A DNA stretch of 6,212 nt from JAAAOZ01 sp964496595 (GTDB lineage Bacteria > Chloroflexota > Anaerolineae > B4-G1 > SLSP01), in assembly GCA_964496595.1 (NCBI GenBank), contig CAZCAI010000218.1, forward strand, positions 1 to 6,212. The letters are read 5' to 3'. Both the position numbers and the translations under genes were made by a program. Within the stretch, counting starts at the first letter, position 1, and every line of letters starts with the position of its first letter. Below the pieces are notes generated by a model, which saw only the letters and a list, made by a program, of their open reading frames with translations, made no database searches and was not told where the DNA came from. Below are positions 1 through 6,212 of this stretch, one piece after another.

Positions 1-102
1 GTGTAAACCTAATTGTCTTGGAAAATGAACCATCCCCTGAAAGGCTTGAGCGGAGTGGCGTTTTTCATAGCTCATAATGGTACGCTATGCACTGTGCTTT
101 TG
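1..102. other. Upstream intergenic leader, no gene seen
   Basis: No coding sequence is supported in either direction. A CATAAT at 73-78 resembles a -10 hexamer, but the only nearby -35-like hexamer (TTGAGC at 46-51) is 21 bases away, too far for a standard sigma-70 promoter. The promoter of the lyase probably lies in this stretch or further left but cannot be placed. Confidence 0.4.
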
Positions 103-144
103 ACTTGTAACTTTCAACTTGCAACTTTCAACTTGTAACTAACT
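103..144 (+). repeat. Heptamer tandem repeat array A
   Basis: Six consecutive 7-base units: acttgta, actttca, acttgca, actttca, acttgta, actaact. The first five fit ACTTKYA closely and alternate in type, so the array also reads as 14-base units; the last unit is degenerate. It ends 4 bases before the lyase ribosome site and therefore probably lies in the 5' leader. The preceding bases 96-102 (gcttttg) may be a decayed unit. The array is AT-rich in contrast to the coding sequence. Function is unknown; slippage-generated filler is the simplest explanation. Confidence 0.8.
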
Positions 145-148
145 TTTG

Positions 149-154
149 AAGGAG
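149..154 (+). promoter_or_regulatory. Shine-Dalgarno site deciding the lyase start
   Basis: AAGGAG lies 6 bases before GTG 161, ideal spacing. It lies downstream of the alternative in-frame TTG at 146 and so argues for the GTG start. Confidence 0.75.
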
Positions 155-160
155 AATGAC

Positions 161-1327
161 GTGAAGGATACGTATAATTTTAACTTCGACGAAATCATCG
201 AGCGCCGGACGACGCCGAGCATCAAGTGGCAGTGGTACCCGGAGGATGCGCTGTCGATGTGGGTGGCGGATATGGACTTTCGCTCGCCGCCGGCGGTGAT
301 CGCGGCGCTGCGCGAGCGGGCGGCGCACGGCATCTTCGGCTACGAGCAATCCCCGCGTGGGCTGCGCGAGGAGATTGTGGCGCGCCTGAAGCGCCTGTAC
401 GATTGGGAGGTGCCGGCCGAGGCGTTGGTCTTCCTGCCTGGCGTGGTGCCCGGCTTCAACCTGGCGATTCGGGCCTTCACCGCGCCGGGCGACGGCGTGC
501 TGATCCAGACGCCGATCTATCCGCCGATTTTGCACGCCGCCGCGCCGGTCGGGCGCTTAGATCAGCAGATGGCGTTGACGCAACAGGCGGACGGCAGCTA
601 CGTGGTGGACTTCGATCTCTTCGAGCGGACGCTCACGCCGGAGACGCGGATGTTCCTGCTCTGCAACCCTCATAATCCCGTGGGGCGCGTCTTCCGCGAG
701 GCCGAGCTGACGCGCATGGCCGAGATCTGCCTGGCGCACGATCTGCTCATCTGCTCCGATGAGATCCACGGTGATTTGATCTTCAGCGGCCACGAGCACC
801 GGCCCATCGCGGCGTTGGCCCCGGAGATCGCTGCTCGGACCATCACCCTGATGGCGCCGAGCAAGACCTTCAACATCGCCGGCCTGCACTGCGCCTTCGC
901 CGTGATCCCCAATGATGAATTGCGCCAGGGGTACAAGACCGCCCGGCAGGGCATCGTCTCCCACGTCAACTTGATGGGCTACACCGCCGCCTTGGCCGCC
1001 TACCGCGAGGGCGGGCCATGGTTGCGGGCGGCGCTGGCTTATATGGAGGAGAATCGCGACCGCGTCTTTGACTATGTGACAACGCACTTTCCGGCGATCA
1101 AGATGGCGAAGCCGGAGGGAACCTACTTAGCGTGGTTGGATTGTCGCGCGGCCGGCCTGCCGGGCAATCCCCACGACTTCTTCTTGGAGCGCGGCAAGGT
1201 CGTCTTCAATGATGGCGCGACCTTCGGGCCGGGCGGTGAGGGCTTTGTGCGCTTGAACTTCGGCTGTCCCCGCGAACTGCTGGACGAGGGCTTGCGTCGG
1301 ATGTCGCAGGCGATGGCGACGTTGTGA
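161..1327 (+). CDS. MalY/PatB-type PLP-dependent C-S lyase (cystathionine beta-lyase-like)
   Basis: Predicted cytoplasmic fold-type I PLP enzyme of the MalY/PatB family, which cleaves cystathionine or cysteine conjugates to a thiol, pyruvate and ammonia. Length is 388 aa from GTG 161, normal for the family. Visible landmarks, numbered from that start: MWVADMDF at 33-40, GVVPGFN at 94-100, PIYPP at 118-122 (aromatic ring-stacking Tyr120), CNPHNPVGR with Asn169-Asn172, SDEIHGD with Asp200 (pyridine-nitrogen partner), SKTFNIAG with Lys235 as Schiff-base lysine, and RLNFG with Arg364 expected to bind the substrate carboxylate. All key residues are present, so it should be active. The start at GTG 161 is chosen because AAGGAG at 149-154 sits 6 bases upstream; an in-frame TTG at 146 would place that ribosome site inside the gene. 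It is followed by an 84-base gap and the kinase pair, with no obvious functional link. The family is certain; the exact substrate is not, since related members range from cystathionine lyase to general aminotransferase and the E. coli MalY also acts as a regulator. Confidence 0.93.
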   Translation: MKDTYNFNFDEIIERRTTPSIKWQWYPEDALSMWVADMDFRSPPAVIAALRERAAHGIFGYEQSPRGLREEIVARLKRLYDWEVPAEALVFLPGVVPGFNLAIRAFTAPGDGVLIQTPIYPPILHAAAPVGRLDQQMALTQQADGSYVVDFDLFERTLTPETRMFLLCNPHNPVGRVFREAELTRMAEICLAHDLLICSDEIHGDLIFSGHEHRPIAALAPEIAARTITLMAPSKTFNIAGLHCAFAVIPNDELRQGYKTARQGIVSHVNLMGYTAALAAYREGGPWLRAALAYMEENRDRVFDYVTTHFPAIKMAKPEGTYLAWLDCRAAGLPGNPHDFFLERGKVVFNDGATFGPGGEGFVRLNFGCPRELLDEGLRRMSQAMATL

Positions 1328-1342
1328 AACGTAGCATATCCC

Positions 1343-1370
1343 TTGTGAATTTATGGTTTTTTGCTACCAT
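1343..1370 (+). promoter_or_regulatory. Candidate sigma-70-type promoter for the kinase pair
   Basis: TTGTGA at 1343-1348 as -35, a 16-base spacer, and TACCAT at 1365-1370 as -10, preceded by TG at 1362-1363 in the extended -10 position. It sits in the AT-rich gap between the lyase and the first kinase, and would give a leader of roughly 35 bases before the ATG at 1412. The hexamers are imperfect, so this is a suggestion from sequence alone. Confidence 0.4.
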
Positions 1371-1411
1371 GACTCTGTAAGGCAAGCCAAGAAAGAAAAA
1401 GGGAGCACGGT

Positions 1412-4015
1412 ATGCCGCCATCGGCAACGCCAGACGAAGCCATCGATACCCTCTCACAGCCGTCGGAGATTAAAATCGACGAGGCGGCGCTGCGCCGGTC
1501 GCTGAACGCCGACCTGCGCGATTCGCTGCGCCCCATCACGTTAGCGCTGGTCGTGCTCTTCGTGATCTTCACGGCGCGCCATTTCTTCCTGACGGCGGGC
1601 GCGGTGGGCCGGGCGATGACTATCTCCTCAACGATCACCGTCGTGCTCTTCCTCGCGCTGGCTTGGGCGCTCAATCGCTGGCGGCTGCCCCCCAAGTACG
1701 CGCACGCCGTGATCTTTGGCCTGGCGATGGTCGCGGCGGGGAACACCTTGCTGCACCTGACGTTGGCCGCAGATCCTCTTCAGACGACCAACCTGATCCT
1801 CATCGTCGTTGCTGTGGGCTTCCTCTGCTTCTCTCGCGTCTGGTGGGGCGTGATCGTGGGCAGCATCGATATCGGCTGGCTGATTGCGGCGCTTGCCGTG
1901 GTGGGGCGCTTCACCGAGATGTGGACGCACTTTGCGGTCGCCTTGATCTCCGCGACTGTCGTCTCATTCATCGTCCACGTGGCGCGATTGCGCACCTCTC
2001 GCCGCTTGGAGCGCCTGCGCGTCCACGATACGCAGCAGCAGGCGCGCCTCAAGTCCGCCTTGGAGAGCACAGAGCAATTCCGTCGCTCGCTGCAAGCGAC
2101 GATCGGCATCGCGCGCTACATCTCCTCGATCCTGGATCTGGACGAGCTGCTGGTGCAGGTCGCCGAGCTGATTAAACAGCGCTATGGTTACAACTACGTG
2201 GCTACTTATCTGTTGGATGAGACAAGATCCAATCTGGTGCTGCGGGCCGGCACCGGCGCAGCCGGGCGCGCGCGCAAGGACGAAGGCTGTCGGTTAGCGG
2301 TCGATGGCCCGGGCTTGATCGCGTGGGCGGCTCGCAAGCGACGCACAGCCGGCGCGGACGATGTTCAGAAGGATCACCGTTTTCTCTCGGATGAGGATTT
2401 GCCGGACACCCGCTCGGAGTTGGCCCTTCCGTTGCGCGTAGGCGAGGGGCTGTTGGGCGTTTTGGATATTCAGAGTAACACGCCGCACGCTTTCGCCGAT
2501 GAGGATGTGCGCGTCTTCGAGGCGCTGGCCGCGCAAATCGCCATCGCCATCGAGAACGCTTCGATGTATCATCGCGAGCGGCGGCGGCGGCTGCTCACGG
2601 AGAAGCTCTACAGTGTGGGACAGGCGCTCTCCAGCACGTTGGATCTCTCGGAGGTGTTGGATATGATCCTCCAGCAGCTTGCCGAGATCGTGCCGTATGA
2701 TCGCGGCTCGGTGATGTTGCGCAGCGACCGCATCGGCGGCGATGGGCAAGCGCTGGTCTTCGCCGCTGTGCGGGGCTTCCCGGAGACCGCCAATCCCCTG
2801 GAGATGCACGTCCCCATCAAAGAGGATGACGTCTTCTTGGAGATGGCGCGCACGCAGCGCCCGGTCATCGTGCCGGAGGTGGAGCGCCGGTCGGATTGGG
2901 AGTATCTGGAGGATCTGCCGCCGGCGCGCTCATGGTTTGGCGTCCCCCTGGTTTTGGCGGATGAGGCGATTGGCATGCTCTCCATCACCCGCGAGCGTCC
3001 CGATCCCTACACGGAGGAGGAGGTGCAGTTGGCGGCCGGATTCGCCGGGCACGCGGCGGTCGCGCTGGAGAACGCGCGCCTATATGACAATCTCACCAAG
3101 GCCAAGCTAGATCTGGAGGGAGCTTTCGCGGAGCTTGAGGAGCGCTCCGAGGATTTGCGCTTAGCTTACGCGCAGTTGGAGCGCCTGGATCGCACCAAGT
3201 CCGATTTTATCAGCGTGGCCTCTCACGAGCTACGCACGCCGCTCACCGTCCTCAAAGGATATAGCCAGATTCTGCTGGATGCGCCCCCGATTAAGCGGGA
3301 TGAGTACTACAGTCAACTCGTCGCGGGGATGCAATCCGGCGCGGCCCGGCTGAACACCATCGTCGGGAGTATGTTGGATATGGCCAAAATTGATGGGCGG
3401 GCGTTGCAGCTTCATCCCGAATCCACCTCGCTGGCTATAGTGATCAACTCCATCACCAAATCTCTCCAAGACATCTTCGAGCAGCGGGGCCTGACGCTGG
3501 TTAGGGAGGGTCTGTCGGCGTTGCCCCAGATCGAGGCGGATGCGAATGGCCTGCGTAAGGTCTTCCATCACCTGGTGGTCAACGCCATCAAATACACGCC
3601 CGATGGCGGGACGGTTGCCATCACAGGGCGCATGTTGCCGCCGACCGAGCAGGGGTATTTTGCCAGGGGCGGGGTGGAGATCGCCGTGCAGGATACCGGC
3701 ATCGGCATCGATCCCAGCGTGCAGGATTTGATCTTCGCCAAGTTCTACCAAACTGGAGAAGTGGCGTTGCACTCCTCCGGATCGACCAAGTTCAAAGGCG
3801 GCGGGCCGGGATTGGGGCTGGCGATTGCGCGGGGCATCATCGAGGCCCACGGGGGGAGAATCTGGATGGAGAGTCCCGGCTATGACGAAGAAGCGTGCCC
3901 CGGCAGTACCTTCTATGTGCATCTGCCATTGACCGCGCGAGTTTTATTAGAGGAACGGCCAGAGCAAGAGAAAGAGGCTCCCGAGCCGGCGGGGCATCAT
4001 CATACGGATGGATGA
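1412..4015 (+). CDS. Membrane-bound sensor histidine kinase, 6 TM - GAF - GAF - HisKA - HATPase_c
   Basis: Sensor kinase of 867 aa that should autophosphorylate on His605 and pass phosphate to an unidentified response regulator. Order: cytoplasmic N-terminus; six hydrophobic segments at about 41-60, 70-88, 97-119, 126-141, 143-164 and 172-190 with very short loops, so no sizeable outside sensor; basic linker helix 191-235; GAF1 about 237-385; GAF2 about 405-558; coiled coil about 560-597 rich in Glu/Leu; HisKA about 594-662 with SHELRTPL; HATPase_c about 702-840. Catalytic elements are intact: His605, Glu606 and Thr609 of the HExxT motif (associated with kinase and phosphatase activity), N-box Asn724 with Lys727, DTGIGI at 761-766, and GGGPGLGL at 797-804. 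A loop between the F-box and G2-box (about 780-797, HSSGSTKFKG) looks typical of GAF kinases from Chloroflexota-like genomes. ATG 1412 is preceded by GGGAG at 1401-1405 with 6-base spacing. The tail after 842 is charged and Pro/Glu-rich. The ligand is unknown; no haem- or bilin-binding cysteine motif is evident. Confidence 0.95.
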   Translation: MPPSATPDEAIDTLSQPSEIKIDEAALRRSLNADLRDSLRPITLALVVLFVIFTARHFFLTAGAVGRAMTISSTITVVLFLALAWALNRWRLPPKYAHAVIFGLAMVAAGNTLLHLTLAADPLQTTNLILIVVAVGFLCFSRVWWGVIVGSIDIGWLIAALAVVGRFTEMWTHFAVALISATVVSFIVHVARLRTSRRLERLRVHDTQQQARLKSALESTEQFRRSLQATIGIARYISSILDLDELLVQVAELIKQRYGYNYVATYLLDETRSNLVLRAGTGAAGRARKDEGCRLAVDGPGLIAWAARKRRTAGADDVQKDHRFLSDEDLPDTRSELALPLRVGEGLLGVLDIQSNTPHAFADEDVRVFEALAAQIAIAIENASMYHRERRRRLLTEKLYSVGQALSSTLDLSEVLDMILQQLAEIVPYDRGSVMLRSDRIGGDGQALVFAAVRGFPETANPLEMHVPIKEDDVFLEMARTQRPVIVPEVERRSDWEYLEDLPPARSWFGVPLVLADEAIGMLSITRERPDPYTEEEVQLAAGFAGHAAVALENARLYDNLTKAKLDLEGAFAELEERSEDLRLAYAQLERLDRTKSDFISVASHELRTPLTVLKGYSQILLDAPPIKRDEYYSQLVAGMQSGAARLNTIVGSMLDMAKIDGRALQLHPESTSLAIVINSITKSLQDIFEQRGLTLVREGLSALPQIEADANGLRKVFHHLVVNAIKYTPDGGTVAITGRMLPPTEQGYFARGGVEIAVQDTGIGIDPSVQDLIFAKFYQTGEVALHSSGSTKFKGGGPGLGLAIARGIIEAHGGRIWMESPGYDEEACPGSTFYVHLPLTARVLLEERPEQEKEAPEPAGHHHTDG

Positions 4016-4020
4016 GGAGG
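4015..4020 (+). promoter_or_regulatory. Shine-Dalgarno site of the second kinase, overlapping the first kinase's stop
   Basis: AGGAGG begins on the last base of the first kinase's TGA (4013-4015) and lies 6 bases before ATG 4027 (3 bases before ATG 4024). A ribosome finishing the first gene covers this site, so translational coupling is likely. Confidence 0.75.
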
Positions 4021-4026
4021 GGGATG

Positions 4027-5361
4027 ATGGACATCAAGCAGGTGCAACCCTTAGACGTACCTGATTTGGCGTTGGATGCTTGTCCAGAGGCCAAGGACAA
4101 GATCTCCAAGTTGGAGCGGATTGTCGCGATCAGTCAGATGTTGACCTCCACGTTGGATCTCAACAAGCTGTTGGATCTGATCATCTGCACGGCGGGCGAG
4201 TTGGTGGATGCGGAGGCGGCTTCCATTTTGTTGGCCGATGAGCGCACGGGCGAGTTATTCTTCGCGGCATCTACTGGATCCAGCAAAGAGGAGTTGCAGC
4301 ATATCCAAGTGCCGATCAAGGGCAGTATTGCGGGCGCGATCTACACGAACGGTGAACCGCTAATCGCGGAGGATGTGAGTAAAGATCATCGCCATTTCAC
4401 CGGCGTGGATCAGAGCTTGCAATTCCAGACGCGCCAGATTCTCGGCGTGCCGCTCCTGGTTCGCGACCGTTGCATCGGTGTGTTGGAAGCGCTCAACAAG
4501 TTAGGCGATGCCTCGTTCCGTAAGGACGATGTCGCTATGCTCTCCACGCTGGCATCTCAGGCCGCCATCGCAATTGATAACGCCCGGCTCGTTTCGCGCT
4601 TGCGGGAGGCTAATCGCAGCTTGGCGGAGTTGGATCAGCTCAAATCCAACTTCATCAGCATCGCCTCGCACGAGTTACGCACCCCGTTGATGATCGTGCA
4701 GGGCTACGCCAGCTTCTTGAGCGAGCAGGTCACCGAGGAAGCGTCTCAAGATCTGGCGATGGTGTTGCGCGGCGTTCGCAAATTGCAGTCGGTCATCGAT
4801 CAGATGACGAACTTGAGCTACTTGGAAGGGAGCCAGGTGGATCTGGAACAGGAGTACTTTGTCCTTCAGGAGCTGATCGATGAGGTGTTGGTGGATTGGG
4901 AGCAGATGATGGAAGCCAAGGGGTTGGAACTGCGCCAGCAACTTCCCCAGGCGGAGATCTATGTCCAGGCGGATCGAGCGAAGGTGGCATTGGTGATGAA
5001 CAACCTCTTGAGTAACGCGGTGGCGTTCACGCCACAGGGGGGGCGCGTGGAGATTAGCGTGCGGCCCCTCACCGGCGCCGTGGCGATCTCCGTCATAGAT
5101 ACGGGCGTGGGGATCCCCAAAGAGGAACTGAATCGCATCTTCGACCCCTTCTATCAAGTGGAGAGTCATCTCACCCGCCATCACGAGGGCCTGGGGCTGG
5201 GACTGGCCATTGCCCGGCAGGTCGTGCGCCAACACGGCGGGCGCATCTGGGCCGAAAGCGTCGTAGGGCGCGGGAGCCGCTTCACCTTTACACTGCCCAG
5301 CGTCCCACGCGCCAAAGTGGAGCAGGAGCAGGAGATGGAGGATGAGACCCAGATACCGTAA
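4027..5361 (+). CDS. Soluble GAF sensor histidine kinase, GAF - HisKA - HATPase_c
   Basis: Cytoplasmic sensor kinase of 444 aa with no membrane segment or signal peptide, encoded 11 bases after the membrane kinase and probably co-translated with it. Order: N-terminal helix about 21-48; GAF about 40-188; linker helix 188-208; HisKA about 205-268 with SHELRTPL and phospho-acceptor His215 (HExxT gives Glu216, Thr219); HATPase_c about 312-424 with N-box Asn330, DTGVGI at 358-363 and GLGLGLAIA at 388-396. The GAF ends in ALNK followed by Phe164 and Asp168, resembling the NKFD-type signature of cyclic-nucleotide-binding GAF domains, though the final Glu is Val here. The position three residues after the N-box Asn, usually Lys or Arg, is Ala333, unlike Lys727 in its neighbour. 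The start ATG 4027 is preferred for its 6-base spacing from AGGAGG; ATG 4024 is adjacent and possible, while ATG 4012 overlaps the upstream stop but lacks its own ribosome site. No receiver domain is present. The C-terminus is a Glu-rich tail. Confidence 0.94.
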   Translation: MDIKQVQPLDVPDLALDACPEAKDKISKLERIVAISQMLTSTLDLNKLLDLIICTAGELVDAEAASILLADERTGELFFAASTGSSKEELQHIQVPIKGSIAGAIYTNGEPLIAEDVSKDHRHFTGVDQSLQFQTRQILGVPLLVRDRCIGVLEALNKLGDASFRKDDVAMLSTLASQAAIAIDNARLVSRLREANRSLAELDQLKSNFISIASHELRTPLMIVQGYASFLSEQVTEEASQDLAMVLRGVRKLQSVIDQMTNLSYLEGSQVDLEQEYFVLQELIDEVLVDWEQMMEAKGLELRQQLPQAEIYVQADRAKVALVMNNLLSNAVAFTPQGGRVEISVRPLTGAVAISVIDTGVGIPKEELNRIFDPFYQVESHLTRHHEGLGLGLAIARQVVRQHGGRIWAESVVGRGSRFTFTLPSVPRAKVEQEQEMEDETQIP

Positions 5362-5375
5362 GCCTTTGATTGGCG

Positions 5376-5410
5376 TGTAATTCGTATTGCGTATTTCGTA
5401 ATATGTGTTG
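5376..5410 (+). repeat. Heptamer tandem repeat array B
   Basis: Five consecutive 7-base units after the second kinase: tgtaatt, cgtattg, cgtattt, cgtaata, tgtgttg, approximately YGTAWTN. The unit sequence differs from array A but has the same period. A weak stem (attgcg with cgtaat, about 5386-5402) can form but no U-run follows, so it is not a convincing terminator. Confidence 0.7.
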
Positions 5411-5443
5411 CGAAAAATGTGGAGACGTATTTTTCTTGATTCG

Positions 5444-5471
5444 AGCCACTCACCATTCGCAATTCATCATT
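5444..5471 (+). repeat. Heptamer tandem repeat array C
   Basis: Units agccact, caccatt, cgcaatt, catcatt in a row; the last three fit CRYMATT. The array ends 4 bases before the AGGGAGG ribosome site of the gene starting at 5487, the same placement as array A relative to the lyase. Confidence 0.6.
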
Positions 5472-5475
5472 CTAT

Positions 5476-5482
5476 AGGGAGG
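5476..5482 (+). promoter_or_regulatory. Shine-Dalgarno site deciding the GTG start at 5487
   Basis: AGGGAGG sits 4 bases before GTG 5487. It supports this start, after which a clear signal peptide follows immediately. Confidence 0.7.
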
Positions 5483-5486
5483 CGCT

Positions 5487-6212
5487 GTGAAACGCTGTGG
5501 AATTTTGTTAGCATTAGCTTTGACATTACTCTGGACGACGCCACTGATTGCTCAGGGGGGCGTGGAGGTCTCGCCGATGCAGTTGAATATCTCCGGGATG
5601 CGGGGGCAGCGCATCTCGCGCACGCTGTTGGTGCGCCCCGCCGAGGATATCACCGGGTTGCAAGCGGTGGCTTTGGATTTGGAGGATACCGGGGGCGAGG
5701 AGGTGTTCCCCGCCGGCGCGATTCACGCAGATTTACCCGGCGAGGAGATTGCGGCGCAATCGGCGCTCACTGTCCCCCTCACCTTCGATCTGGCCTCCGC
5801 GCCCAGCGGGACGTTCACCGGCGAGTTGCTCTTCAGCTACGACGGCGGCAGCTTCTCCGTGCCGGTGACCGTTCACATCAAGGATCAGCCCTATCTGCCC
5901 GGCTTGATTCTGCTGGCCGGCGTAGCGCTCGGCGTGGGCGTCTCGCAATATCGAGCGCAGGGTCGCCCGCGCGATGAGATTTTGGTCCGCCTGGGTCAAT
6001 TGCGCACGCAACTCAAGGGCGATGTGAAGTTGCGCGAAGAGAAGTATGGTAAGCCCTTTTACGACCGCATCGAGGCCGAGTTGGTTGATGTGGAGGTCGA
6101 ACTGGAGCGCCGCGAATGGAAGCGCGCGCGGCGAGCTCTGGCGGAAGCGGAGGAGCTTTCGCTGCGGTGGCGTCGGGGCCGGAGCGATTGGCTCGTCCAG
6201 TTAGAGGCTTAC
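5487..6212 (+). CDS. Exported single-pass membrane protein with Ig-like outside domain, partial (3' end outside window)
   Basis: The reading frame is open from GTG 5487 to the last base, 242 codons without a stop, so the gene is truncated by the window edge. Residues 1-22 form a signal peptide: basic MKR, a Leu/Ala-rich core, and a likely cut after the Ala of PLIA at 19-22. Residues about 25-131 are rich in alternating beta-type segments with the ending FSVPVTVHI, resembling an extracytoplasmic Ig-like or BACON-like fold. One hydrophobic stretch at about 137-152 (LPGLILLAGVALGVGV) is a membrane anchor. From about 154 the protein turns into charged amphipathic helices dense in Glu, Arg and Leu, expected inside the cell, like a coiled coil or helical repeat. 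The type I topology is inferred from these parts. I do not recognise a named family and assign no function. It is separated from the kinases by 125 bases with repeat arrays, so it may be a separate transcription unit. Confidence 0.85.
   Translation, partial: MKRCGILLALALTLLWTTPLIAQGGVEVSPMQLNISGMRGQRISRTLLVRPAEDITGLQAVALDLEDTGGEEVFPAGAIHADLPGEEIAAQSALTVPLTFDLASAPSGTFTGELLFSYDGGSFSVPVTVHIKDQPYLPGLILLAGVALGVGVSQYRAQGRPRDEILVRLGQLRTQLKGDVKLREEKYGKPFYDRIEAELVDVEVELERREWKRARRALAEAEELSLRWRRGRSDWLVQLEAY

Noticed and set aside
100..128. TTGACT at 100-105 as a -35 element for the lyase
   Set aside because: No -10-like hexamer occurs 16-18 bases downstream (aacttt and neighbours); the TTGACT arises partly from the repeat unit.
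103..144. CRISPR-like array
   Set aside because: Units are 7 bases with no spacers and drift freely, so this is a simple tandem repeat.
146..160. TTG at 146 as the start of the lyase
   Set aside because: The ribosome site at 149-154 would be inside the gene and the extra residues do not belong to the family's usual N-terminus.
557..1087. Long reverse-strand reading frames across the lyase and kinases
   Set aside because: They are antisense shadows of GC-rich codons, with His/Arg/Gln-rich products, no ribosome sites checked as convincing and no domains.
1331..1367. Inverted repeat gtagca / tgctac in the gap after the lyase, as a terminator
   Set aside because: Only 6 base pairs around a 25-base loop, and the T-run is inside the loop rather than after the stem; it also overlaps the better promoter reading.
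3992..4012. His-triplet tail of the first kinase as a metal site
   Set aside because: Three His in a short disordered charged tail with no other ligand-like residues is not enough to claim metal binding.
3895..4026. An N-terminal extension of the second kinase reading upstream to 3895, or a start at ATG 4012
   Set aside because: The extension overlaps the end of the first kinase in another frame and encodes Arg/Ser-rich sequence unlike a GAF kinase; ATG 4012 overlaps the stop but has no ribosome site in front.
5405..5977. A 190-codon forward reading frame
   Set aside because: It is a shadow in another frame of the exported membrane protein; its product is Arg/Gly-rich with no domain, while the frame from GTG 5487 has a signal peptide and a membrane helix.

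Overview
The window is a GC-rich bacterial segment with all supported genes on the + strand. In order they are a pyridoxal-phosphate C-S lyase of the MalY/PatB type, a large membrane-bound sensor histidine kinase with two GAF domains, a second smaller soluble GAF histidine kinase, and the 5' part of an exported single-pass membrane protein that runs off the right edge. The style suggests a Chloroflexota bacterium, possibly Anaerolineae-like: multi-GAF hybrid-free kinases, moderately high GC coding sequence with many TTG leucine codons, and short AT-rich intergenic gaps made of degenerate 7-base repeats. This is an inference from general gene style, not from any marker gene, and Cyanobacteria or another phylum is not excluded.

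Layout: positions 1-160 are a leader carrying a 7-base tandem repeat next to the Shine-Dalgarno of the aminotransferase-fold lyase (161-1327). A gap of 84 bases contains a plausible promoter for the kinase pair. The first kinase (1412-4015) and second kinase (4027-5361) are 11 bases apart and almost certainly co-transcribed. The gap 5362-5486 is largely two further 7-base repeat arrays, and the next gene starts at GTG 5487 and is open at 6212.

How it fits together: the two kinases share the same GAF-HisKA-HATPase logic, one anchored by six predicted membrane segments and the other soluble, so they may sense different cues and feed a common response. No response regulator or receiver domain is encoded in the window, so the output is unknown. 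The lyase appears to be an independent sulfur amino-acid gene. The last gene, with an outside Ig-like domain, one membrane segment and an inside helical region, is of unknown function. The best candidates for something unusual are the heptamer arrays abutting two ribosome-binding sites, the membrane/soluble kinase pair, and the last gene.
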